From: Acidobacteriaceae bacterium
Lineage (GTDB): Bacteria; Acidobacteriota; Terriglobia; Terriglobales; SbA1
Length of the DNA stretch: 6,262 nucleotides
Assembly: GCA_019237515.1 (NCBI GenBank)
Contig: JAFAGX010000460.1
Span: 1-6,262, forward strand
Direction of reading: 5' to 3'
A program made the translations under genes and the position numbers. The notes under the pieces are model-generated. The model ran no database searches. It was not told the DNA's origin and saw only the letters and a list, made by a program, of their open reading frames with translations. This document shows, in pieces, positions 1 through 6,142 of this stretch (positions are counted from its first letter, which is position 1; each line of letters begins with the position of its first letter).

Positions 1-106
1 GGTGTTGGCCCCGTGCTTGCAACCGAGGGTGTGAGCTGCCGCACCACGGCCTCGAGAAAAACATGTTCCACAAAAGTGGAACCCCATTCCAAGAAGGAGC
101 AGATGC
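1..106. other. Upstream region of the first gene, origin unclear
   Basis: No complete gene lies here. On the + strand one frame is open from the window edge and ends in TGA at 108-110, overlapping the ATG of the next gene (107-109) as ATGA. That could be the tail of an upstream coupled gene, but the tail it encodes has four cysteines in its first 12 residues and is not convincing. On the minus strand a frame from a GTG near position 70 down to 1 is also open and has ordinary composition, so a divergent gene start is equally possible. No convincing -35/-10 pair was found. The only clear element is the dyad at 65-82, listed separately. Confidence 0.3.
65..82. promoter_or_regulatory. 18-bp perfect dyad, candidate operator or leader hairpin
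   Basis: GTTCCAC (65-71) and GTGGAAC (76-82) are exact reverse complements separated by AAAA. The dyad ends 11 nt before the AAGGAG ribosome-binding site (94-99) of the isochorismatase-like gene. The size and symmetry fit an operator for a dimeric helix-turn-helix repressor; TTCC/GGAA half-sites remind me of some IclR-family operators, but that is only a resemblance. In RNA it would form a 7-bp stem with a four-A loop. There is no T-run after it on the + strand, so it is not a typical intrinsic terminator for that direction. Confidence 0.45.
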
Positions 107-829
107 ATGAGCACAAACGAACCAAACCCGAACTCCATACGTGACGGAATTGAACATGAGCCCGGAGGTGGAAAGGCACTAATCAACCCGGCGGATACCC
201 TGTTGCTTTTGCTTGACCACCAGGCAGGGCTGTTTCAGGTGGTGAAAGATATTGAAGTAGCGCAGTTGCGGGCGAACACCACCATGCTCGCGAAGCTCGC
301 AACCTTGATGAAGTTGCCCCTGATAACGACCGCCTCAGAGCCCAACGGTCCCAATGGTCCACTCATGCCGGAGATTCACGAAGCGGCGCCCCACGCTGTT
401 CACGTGCCGCGCAAAGGTGAAGTCAGTGCGTGGGACAACGCGCTGTTCGTGAAGACGGTACGAGAAACCGGTCGGAAGACTCTGATCATGGCTGGTGTAT
501 GGACCAGTGTGTGCGTCATGTTTCCTGCGCTCGATGCAAAGGCCGCCGGGTACAACGTGTATGCCGTGATCGATGCCTCCGGGGATCCAAGCGAGGAGGC
601 ATCCAGAACAACCGTCGCTCGCTTTGTCGCAGCCGGAATCGTTCCGACGAGCGCGAATGCCGTGCTGTGTGAGCTGCAACGAACCTGGAACCGTTCCGAT
701 GCGGCGGAGTTCGCCAAGTTGTATGGCATGGTGGCACCGAACTACAACGCCGTCTTCGAGAGTTACCAAAAAGCGCAAGAAGTGGTCCGAGAGAAGGACA
801 AGGCGGCGGCGACGAAAGCAGCAGCTTGA
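107..829 (+). CDS. Isochorismatase-superfamily cysteine hydrolase, YcaC-like
   Basis: This is a soluble 240-residue alpha/beta hydrolase of the cysteine-hydrolase (isochorismatase-like) superfamily. These enzymes usually cleave C-N bonds of amides or imides, or vinyl-ether bonds; the substrate of the YcaC subgroup is not firmly known. Visible landmarks are LLLLDHQAGLF with the probable catalytic Asp37, a basic pair Arg102-Lys103 before GEVSAWDN, and GVWTSVCVMFPAL with the probable nucleophile Cys136. The Asp-to-Cys distance of 99 residues equals that which I recall for E. coli YcaC (Asp19, Cys118). GPNGPLMPEI (81-90) and VYAVIDASG (151-159) are also typical. Compared with the roughly 208-residue YcaC, it has about 18 extra N-terminal residues and a Lys/Ala-rich C-terminal tail of about 15. 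The start is supported by AAGGAG at 94-99, 7 nt upstream; an ATG at 103 is in another frame. It is first in the cassette and is followed by a structured 112-nt gap. Family assignment is firm; substrate is unknown. Confidence 0.93.
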   Translation: MSTNEPNPNSIRDGIEHEPGGGKALINPADTLLLLLDHQAGLFQVVKDIEVAQLRANTTMLAKLATLMKLPLITTASEPNGPNGPLMPEIHEAAPHAVHVPRKGEVSAWDNALFVKTVRETGRKTLIMAGVWTSVCVMFPALDAKAAGYNVYAVIDASGDPSEEASRTTVARFVAAGIVPTSANAVLCELQRTWNRSDAAEFAKLYGMVAPNYNAVFESYQKAQEVVREKDKAAATKAAA

Positions 830-847
830 GACCCACCAATTATGGGA

Positions 848-869
848 CCGCCGCGATTTTATCCGGCGG
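848..869 (+). other. Hairpin 1 in the gap between genes 1 and 2
   Basis: CCGCCG (848-853) pairs exactly with CGGCGG (864-869) across a 10-nt AT-rich loop. It lies 18 nt after the stop codon of the isochorismatase-like gene. No T-run follows, so it is not a canonical intrinsic terminator. It may protect or delimit the upstream message together with the next hairpin. This is seen by base pairing only; no folding was computed. Confidence 0.4.
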
Positions 870-880
870 CATAACCCGCT

Positions 881-912
881 CGAAGGGGGTAGGCCGAACC
901 CTGCCCCCCTCG
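881..912 (+). other. Long G+C-rich hairpin 18 nt before the amidohydrolase ribosome-binding site
   Basis: Bases 881-893 pair with 900-912 in a 13-position stem with one A-C mismatch (884/909) and one G-U wobble (890/903), closing a 6-nt loop. The stem contains a run of five consecutive G-C pairs. It is followed by AAAATGTTTAG rather than a T-run, which argues against a Rho-independent terminator. It ends 18 nt before the AAGGAG site at 931-936. Possible roles are RNA processing or stabilisation that sets different levels for genes 1 and 2, or a regulatory leader structure. The role is inferred; the complementarity is direct. Confidence 0.5.
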
Positions 913-941
913 AAAATGTTTAGCCCCCCGAAGGAGTCCTT

Positions 942-2780
942 ATGGTTGTCGACACAATTCTTCATAATGCCAAAATCGCGACAAATAGTGTTCCGTCGTT
1001 CGTCGAAGCTCTTGCCATCCGGGATGGGAAGATCATTGCGACAGGTACGGATGAGGAAATCCTTGCTTTAGCCGGACCAGCGACTCGAGTAATCGACGGA
1101 AAGCGACAAACGGTGATTCCCGGTCTGAATGATTCGCACATGCATCCGATTCGTGGCGGTCTCAACTACAACCTGGAATTGCGCTGGGATGGAGTGCCCT
1201 CGTTGGCGGATGCCTTGCGCATGCTGAAGGAGCAGGCGGCGCGCACGCCGGCTCCCCAGTGGGTCCGGGTGGTGGGGGGCTGGACCGAGTTTCAGTTTGC
1301 CGAACGGCGGATGCCCACTCTCGACGAGATCAACGCGGTGGCCCCGGATACGCCAGTCTTTATTATGCATCTGTACGACCGGGCGTTGTTGAATGGGGCT
1401 GCGCTCCGCGCCGTCGGCTACGACAAGAATGCTCCCGAATTTCCCGCGGGAGAAGTTCAGCATGACCGCCACGGAAATCCCACAGGCCTTCTCCTCGCCA
1501 AGCCAAACGCCAACATTCTCTACGCGACACTGGCTAAGGGACCAAAGCTTTCGCGCCAAGACCAGCTCAACTCTTCACGACTGTTCTTCCGCGAACTCAA
1601 CCGGTTTGGCGTCACCAGCGCAATCGATGCGGGTGGCGGTTTTCAAAACTATCCGGATGATTACGGTGTCGTCGATGAACTCCATCGCAGCGGAGAATTG
1701 TCGGTTCGCCTCGCATATAACCTCTTCACGCAGAAGCCAAAAAAGGAACTCCAAGACTTCCAGAACTGGACGAAGATGGTAAAGCCCGGGCAGGGCGATG
1801 ATTTCTATCGGCACAACGGTGCGGGAGAAATGCTGGTCTTCTCCGCTGCTGACTTCGAAGACTTTCTTGTAACCAGGCCGGACATGCTGCCGGTGATGGA
1901 GAGTGAGTTACAAGCGGTCATCCGCCATCTGGTGGAGAATCGCTGGCCGTTTCGCATGCATGCCACATACGACGAGACCATCGAGCGGGCGTTGAATGTC
2001 TACGAAGCCGTTAACCGCGAGATTCCATTCGACGGCCTGCACTGGTTCTTTGACCACTGCGAAACCATTTCGGATCGGAATCTTGAAAGAGTGAAAAAGC
2101 TCGGGGGTGGAATCGCCGTGCAGAACCGCATGGCCTTCCAGGGCGAGTACTTCGTGGAGCGCTATGGTGCACATCAGGCCGAACGCACTCCGCCGATTCG
2201 CCGCATGTTGGAAATGGGAATTCCTGTCGGGGCCGGAACGGATGCCACGCGGGTGTCCAGCTACAACCCGTTCCTCTCTCTGTACTGGCTCGTCTCGGGA
2301 AAGACGATTGGAGGGTTGTGTCTTTATCCCAAAAAGAACCGGTTCGATCGGGCTGAGGCACTCAGGCTCTACACGATGGGAAGTAGTTGGTTCTCCACGG
2401 AAGATGGGAAAAAGGGTGCATTGACTACCGGACAACTTGCCGATCTGGCGGTCCTGTCTGCCGACTATTTTTCGATACCTGAGGAAGACATCAAGGATCT
2501 CGAATCACACCTTACGATCGTCGGCGGCAAGATTGTTTATGCCACTGACGCGTTCGCGAAGCTCTCACCTCCGGCTCTTCCCGCTAGCCCGAACTGGTCT
2601 CCAGTCGCAACCTATGGAGGCTACTCGCAGCCTGCGAAAACCCCAAGCGCGTCGAATTCGGCCGCGTGTGCTGATGCGGCGCATTCTCATCGTGCACACG
2701 CGCCCGCGTCCAGCGGAGGGGTTCGAGTCTTCGGGACATCCGGGCTGTGGAGCCTGGGTTGCGATTGCTTCGCCTTTTAG
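942..2780 (+). CDS. YtcJ-type metal-dependent amidohydrolase with His/Cys-rich tail
   Basis: This 612-residue protein belongs to the amidohydrolase superfamily, YtcJ/NfdA-like group (amidohydrolase_3), which includes N-substituted formamide deformylase. It is expected to hydrolyse an amide, formamide or cyclic C-N bond in the cytosol; no signal peptide is seen. The N-terminal beta-sandwich segment (VDTILHNAKI... IIATGTDEEI) leads to VIPGLNDSHMHP with metal ligands His66 and His68. Later come FRMHATYDETI (His340), HWFFDHCETI (His372) and GAGTDATRVSSYNPF (Asp434), the expected remaining ligand and catalytic positions. KGALTTGQLADLAVLSADYF (491-510) is the characteristic C-terminal return to the beta-sandwich. 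After residue 550 an extra tail of about 60 residues has WSPVATYGGY, a short His-containing stretch (AHSHRAH) and a cysteine-bearing end, GCDCFAF. The start is fixed by AAGGAG at 931-936, 5 nt upstream. The stop lies 12 nt before the XapX gene, implying cotranscription. Family is firm; the substrate is not readable. Confidence 0.94.
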   Translation: MVVDTILHNAKIATNSVPSFVEALAIRDGKIIATGTDEEILALAGPATRVIDGKRQTVIPGLNDSHMHPIRGGLNYNLELRWDGVPSLADALRMLKEQAARTPAPQWVRVVGGWTEFQFAERRMPTLDEINAVAPDTPVFIMHLYDRALLNGAALRAVGYDKNAPEFPAGEVQHDRHGNPTGLLLAKPNANILYATLAKGPKLSRQDQLNSSRLFFRELNRFGVTSAIDAGGGFQNYPDDYGVVDELHRSGELSVRLAYNLFTQKPKKELQDFQNWTKMVKPGQGDDFYRHNGAGEMLVFSAADFEDFLVTRPDMLPVMESELQAVIRHLVENRWPFRMHATYDETIERALNVYEAVNREIPFDGLHWFFDHCETISDRNLERVKKLGGGIAVQNRMAFQGEYFVERYGAHQAERTPPIRRMLEMGIPVGAGTDATRVSSYNPFLSLYWLVSGKTIGGLCLYPKKNRFDRAEALRLYTMGSSWFSTEDGKKGALTTGQLADLAVLSADYFSIPEEDIKDLESHLTIVGGKIVYATDAFAKLSPPALPASPNWSPVATYGGYSQPAKTPSASNSAACADAAHSHRAHAPASSGGVRVFGTSGLWSLGCDCFAF

Positions 2781-2792
2781 AGGGGGCCGACC

Positions 2793-3068
2793 ATGAAGGT
2801 AATGCTCGTGTCATTCGCAGTTGGGTTGTTGGTCGGCGTTTTGTACGGAGTGATTCGCGTGAAGAGTCCGGCGCCTCCCATTGTTGCCCTGCTTGGCCTT
2901 CTGGGAATGGTACTCGGGGAACAGTTCGGCGGCTGGATTCTTGCAAAAAACGTGAACCTCACCCAAGCGGCATCGGTTTGCCTGGTCGGTAAACACTGGG
3001 ATGAGCGGGCGGCTTCACAGCCGGCGATACAGAGTGGGCTGCCCGCGCAGACTGAGAGGGCTCAATGA
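2793..3068 (+). CDS. XapX-domain small membrane protein
   Basis: This is a 91-residue protein whose first 50 residues match the XapX (DUF1427-type) pattern: one hydrophobic helix (about 2-21, with GLLVGVLYG), a short basic turn with the hallmark SPAPPIVALLGLLGMVLGEQ (25-44), and a second hydrophobic helix to about residue 50. The family is named for a small protein of the E. coli xanthosine locus and has no established biochemical role; location in the inner membrane is expected. The hydrophilic tail (52-91) is longer than the domain needs and shows no motif I recognise; it contains one Cys (Cys63). A purine-rich AGGGGG at 2781-2786 lies 6 nt before the ATG and directly after the amidohydrolase stop. 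Its TGA overlaps the ATG of the next gene (ATGA), indicating translational coupling. Domain recognition is confident; function is not known. Confidence 0.88.
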   Translation: MKVMLVSFAVGLLVGVLYGVIRVKSPAPPIVALLGLLGMVLGEQFGGWILAKNVNLTQAASVCLVGKHWDERAASQPAIQSGLPAQTERAQ

Positions 3069-4027
3069 GCCGAGAACAAAAGGTTGGATGGCTCTTGAGA
3101 ACAACGTTGGGGGCGATTGTCCTTGGAGCAGTAGCGCTCCTTACACCGGTTGGTGTGTGGAGTTGGCAAAGCACGGTACCAAGCGCGCTTGCGGCCGAAG
3201 TTGCTGAGGCAACCCCTGAGGTGGCGATCGGGCCGCAGTACGACACGACCCATGTTTATGTCGCTCCAGACCAGTTCGCCGACTTTGTCTCAAGCGTTTT
3301 GGCTACGTTCGGAGGCACCGCGACCAAACAAGGAGTGTTCACAGTAACCCCCACTCCGAGCAGCACCATGTCCCAACTCGTGTTGACGCCGGTAGGCAGC
3401 ATTTCCGTTTTCGGGTTCAAGACACCTGTGCCGTATCCGTTCGGAGTGGAGCGCACAGGTTATCTGGTGGCAAACCTCGATACGGCCATCAAAGCCGCCC
3501 GTGCGACAGGAGCCGATGTGCTCGTCACTCCGTTCGATGATCCGATTGGACGAGACGCCGTTATCCAGTGGCCTGGCGGAGTGAATATGCAACTCTACTG
3601 GCACACCACCGCGCCCAACTACAAAGCACTGGAAACAATTCCGGAGAACCGGGTTTATGTATCCGCGTACCGTGCGGACGATTTTGCTCGGAGTTTTGTC
3701 GCGTTTTCTCACGGAAAAATTGTTTCCGATGATTCCCATGCGGCTGGCATCGAAATTGGCAAACCCGGTGAAACCTATCGACGCATTCGGATCGATTCGG
3801 GGTTTGGTCAGGTTACCGTCTTCGTGACGGATGGCCATCTGCCTTATCCCTACGGGCGGGAATGCACCGGATATGAGGTTCCCAACCTTACCGATACCCT
3901 AACAAAGGCCAAAGCGGCCGGGGTCGAAGTTCTGGTCGCCCCCTACACAGCCGATCATCGATACTCTGTCATTGTGCAATTTCCCGGGGGTTACATTGCC
4001 GAGATCCACTCGATCGCCAGGAACTGA
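3065..4027 (+). CDS. Exported or membrane-anchored protein with two VOC (glyoxalase-like) modules
   Basis: This 320-residue protein begins with a basic end and a hydrophobic segment (about 10-32), followed by SALAAE (40-45), which could be a signal-peptidase I site; otherwise the segment is an anchor. The rest faces the periplasm in either case. Two similar halves follow, about 61-182 and 195-318. Each contains PYP(F/Y)G then TGY-V-NL, an alpha helix (AIKAARATGADVLV / TLTKAKAAGVEVLV), and a closing strand after QWPGG / QFPGG. This is the vicinal oxygen chelate fold, used by metal-dependent lyases, dioxygenases and isomerases and by binding proteins. Candidate metal ligands are His63 and Gln176 in half 1 and Glu313 in half 2; the His63 position is Arg196 in half 2, so at least one site looks incomplete. 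The ATG overlaps the XapX stop, with GAGAGGG at 3054-3060. The outer-membrane barrel gene follows after 5 nt. Catalytic versus binding role is undecided. Confidence 0.85.
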   Translation: MSREQKVGWLLRTTLGAIVLGAVALLTPVGVWSWQSTVPSALAAEVAEATPEVAIGPQYDTTHVYVAPDQFADFVSSVLATFGGTATKQGVFTVTPTPSSTMSQLVLTPVGSISVFGFKTPVPYPFGVERTGYLVANLDTAIKAARATGADVLVTPFDDPIGRDAVIQWPGGVNMQLYWHTTAPNYKALETIPENRVYVSAYRADDFARSFVAFSHGKIVSDDSHAAGIEIGKPGETYRRIRIDSGFGQVTVFVTDGHLPYPYGRECTGYEVPNLTDTLTKAKAAGVEVLVAPYTADHRYSVIVQFPGGYIAEIHSIARN

Positions 4028-4032
4028 AAACG

Positions 4033-5457
4033 ATGAAGCAAGGTCTCCGAATTCTGGTGGCGCTTCTCCTGCTCTTGGTCGAAGCGTCCGCTGCGGCCCA
4101 GTCTGCATCTTCCGCCACACCGGAAACGGCAGACCGGAGCTTCAAGTTGCTGCGGGAGGACGAAGACTGGAGTTTCCTCGCGGATCGTGCCAACCGTCAG
4201 GATTTCTGGGACCGGCTCAAATATATCCGGCTTCGAGGTGCTAACAACGATTGGTTCATGACGGTCAGCGGGGAAGCCCGAGAAATATGGGAGCAGATCG
4301 GCAACGACAATTGGGGACAGGCTCCCTATTGGAACGCGTACCTCAACGAAAGATACATGCTGGGTTTCGACATTCACTACGGCAAACATGTTCGCACTTT
4401 TGTCGAACTGAAAAGCGGCTTGAACTCCTTCCGTTCTGGCGGCCCGCGGCCAATCGACGAGAAGAAACTCGATTTTCAAGCGGCGTTCCTCCAGGTTGGA
4501 ACTGGAGAAGGTCAGAACTCCATCGAAGTGAGAGCCGGAAGGCACCAACTTGAGTACGGATCGGGACGGCTCATCGATGTCCGTGAGGGGCCGAATGTTC
4601 GGTTGAGCTTTGACGGTTTTCTGCTCAAAAGCAAAATCAACCAATGGCGAGTCGACGGGTTCGCCATTCGTCCGGATGAAGACAAACCTGGGTTCTTCGA
4701 CAATGCGCCGAACCACCAGGTTGGCTTCTGGGGCGTGTATGCCAGTCGCTCTTTGCCGAAGACGACCAGCCTGGAACTCTACTATCTCGGTCTCGACCGC
4801 AAAGACGCTACGTTTCAACGCGGCACAGCGCAAGAGGTAAGGCACTCACTTGGTGGAAGAGCTTCACGTCCAGTTGCCACAGACCAACCAGGATGGGATT
4901 TCGATTATGAGGCACTCTGGCAATTCGGTACCTTCGGTCCTGACAACATTCGGGCGTGGACGGTGGCCTCAGAGACCGGTTATCGTTTCCCGACCATTCC
5001 GCTGAAACCTCGATTCAGCGCAAAGGCTGATATCTCGAGCGGGGACCACCCTAACTCTCACACCCTCGGGACCTTCAATCCGCTGTTTCCGAAGGGCAAC
5101 TATTTCGGGGTCCTGGCCACCACTGGACCCGGACCCATCAACTTCGTCGACCTTCATCCTCACATCGAAACCGATCTGCCACATGACGTGTCCGCATCCT
5201 TCGATTGGATCTTTCAGTGGCGAGAATGCACTCACGATGGTGTCTATGCCGTACCCGGATTTCTCATTCGAGCCGCGGACGGAAGTCACGCCCGCTATGT
5301 GGGCCACCGTCCCGGAACCGAGATCCGCTGGCAGGCGACGCGACACATGTGGTTTCAGGGCGATTACGGAGTGTTTTTTGCCGGGCGTTTTCTGAAGGAG
5401 ACGCAACCCGCGCGCAATTTGAATTACTGGGCGCTTTGGGCGGGCTACAAATTTTAG
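4033..5457 (+). CDS. Alginate-export-family outer-membrane beta-barrel
   Basis: This 474-residue protein has a clear signal peptide (basic MKQGLR, a leucine-rich core, cleavage probably near AAAQ at 20-23) and ends in AGYKF, the C-terminal aromatic residue used for BAM-dependent outer-membrane insertion. Between these lie alternating polar/hydrophobic strands and landmarks of the alginate_exp family: DRLKYIRL (60-67), SGEAREIWE (79-87), RYML-FDIHYG (107-117), LKSGLNSFRSGGPRPID (126-142) and AGRHQLEYGSGRLIDVREGPN (about 168-188). The type member, AlgE of Pseudomonas, is a barrel of similar length that secretes alginate. No alginate synthesis gene (alg8, alg44, algK and so on) is present here, so this copy more likely serves as a substrate channel for the linked hydrolases; that is inference. 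AGGAA at 4019-4023, inside the end of the VOC gene, is the probable ribosome-binding site. The 5-nt gap to that gene supports cotranscription. Confidence 0.92.
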   Translation: MKQGLRILVALLLLLVEASAAAQSASSATPETADRSFKLLREDEDWSFLADRANRQDFWDRLKYIRLRGANNDWFMTVSGEAREIWEQIGNDNWGQAPYWNAYLNERYMLGFDIHYGKHVRTFVELKSGLNSFRSGGPRPIDEKKLDFQAAFLQVGTGEGQNSIEVRAGRHQLEYGSGRLIDVREGPNVRLSFDGFLLKSKINQWRVDGFAIRPDEDKPGFFDNAPNHQVGFWGVYASRSLPKTTSLELYYLGLDRKDATFQRGTAQEVRHSLGGRASRPVATDQPGWDFDYEALWQFGTFGPDNIRAWTVASETGYRFPTIPLKPRFSAKADISSGDHPNSHTLGTFNPLFPKGNYFGVLATTGPGPINFVDLHPHIETDLPHDVSASFDWIFQWRECTHDGVYAVPGFLIRAADGSHARYVGHRPGTEIRWQATRHMWFQGDYGVFFAGRFLKETQPARNLNYWALWAGYKF

Positions 5458-5512
5458 GCAGATCTAAAGCTGCCGAATTCACGAAGTTCAGGCTAACGAA
5501 GGAGGCCCGCTT

Positions 5513-6142
5513 ATGAGTGATCGTCTTCGAAGATTCGAACATCCCGGTTTTGTCGCAAGCTCTGTTCTGCTTGCGATGCTGGTCTTATCTACCATTTCAT
5601 GGTTGGTCGCATCCCCTGCGATCTTCAGTGTTCCAGATGACGTTGCACTGCGCATTCGCCTGGATGACACGCTTACCACCACTGATTCCCAGGTCGGTGA
5701 CCCGTTCAGCGCGACTGTCGTCGACCAGGGCGATTACCAAAACGCCCGAGTGTATGGCCACATCACAGAAATTGAAATGTCGGGCAAAGTCACAGGGCAT
5801 ACCAGCATGATGCTGCAGTTCGACCGCCTGGTGATGCCAGATGGGCGGCGTGCGCCGATTAACGCCGAAATTGTGGAGCTTTATCACGCACCATCGGGCG
5901 AGAAAGTCGATGTCGAAGGAGCAATCGAGTCGGGTGGACGAGGCCGAAAAAGCATCGAGCATACCGCCATCGGCGCGGGAGCAGGGGCATTACTCGGCGG
6001 AATCTTTGGCGGCGGCAAGGGTGCAGGAATCGGCTCGGTGATCGGCGGCGCCGGTGGACTAGGGACCACGGCGTTCCACGGCCATCAGAAGATCACCCTC
6101 AGCAGCGGACAGGAAATGCTGATTCGTATCACTGGGCGCTGA
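5513..6142 (+). CDS. Membrane-anchored beta-domain / glycine-zipper envelope protein
   Basis: This 209-residue protein has no function I can name. A hydrophobic segment (about 13-38, after the basic SDRLRRFEH) is an uncleaved anchor or signal; a consensus cleavage site is not obvious. Residues about 42-135 look all-beta: LRIRLDDTLTTTDSQVGDPFSATV, then GHITEIE, then MLQFDRLVMPDGRRAPINAEI. Residues 152-186 form a dense glycine zipper (GAGAGALLGGIFGGGKGAGIG and onward), a membrane-inserting or oligomerising type of segment, and the protein closes with a beta-strand (EMLIRITGR). This arrangement recalls envelope proteins common in Acidobacteriota, from memory. A strong AAGGAGG at 5499-5505 lies 7 nt before the ATG. 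The 55-nt gap after the barrel gene has no terminator, so read-through from the upstream genes is plausible. Its relevance to the catabolic-looking neighbours is uncertain. Confidence 0.82.
   Translation: MSDRLRRFEHPGFVASSVLLAMLVLSTISWLVASPAIFSVPDDVALRIRLDDTLTTTDSQVGDPFSATVVDQGDYQNARVYGHITEIEMSGKVTGHTSMMLQFDRLVMPDGRRAPINAEIVELYHAPSGEKVDVEGAIESGGRGRKSIEHTAIGAGAGALLGGIFGGGKGAGIGSVIGGAGGLGTTAFHGHQKITLSSGQEMLIRITGR

Noticed and set aside
17..45. TTGCAA at 17-22 as a -35 box.
   Set aside because: No -10-like hexamer is found at a suitable distance downstream.
3..110. Open + strand frame ending in TGA that overlaps the first gene's ATG, a possible coupled upstream gene.
   Set aside because: Only 35 codons are visible, the tail is rich in cysteine, and competing open frames exist on both strands. 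Not reported as a gene.
516..839. Long open minus-strand frames opposite the isochorismatase-like gene, and similar ones opposite the other genes.
   Set aside because: They lie within clearly coding + strand genes, have Arg/Ser/Pro-rich shadow composition and no family resemblance.
2592..2780. Frameshift or read-through as the cause of the extra amidohydrolase tail.
   Set aside because: The stop is followed at once by a ribosome-binding site and the next gene, and the tail ends in a motif that looks selected; no alternative frame restores a shorter end.
5457..5474. Small hairpin GGCAG/CTGCC right after the barrel gene stop, a possible terminator.
   Set aside because: Only 5 bp with an 8-nt loop and no T-run, so too weak to call.
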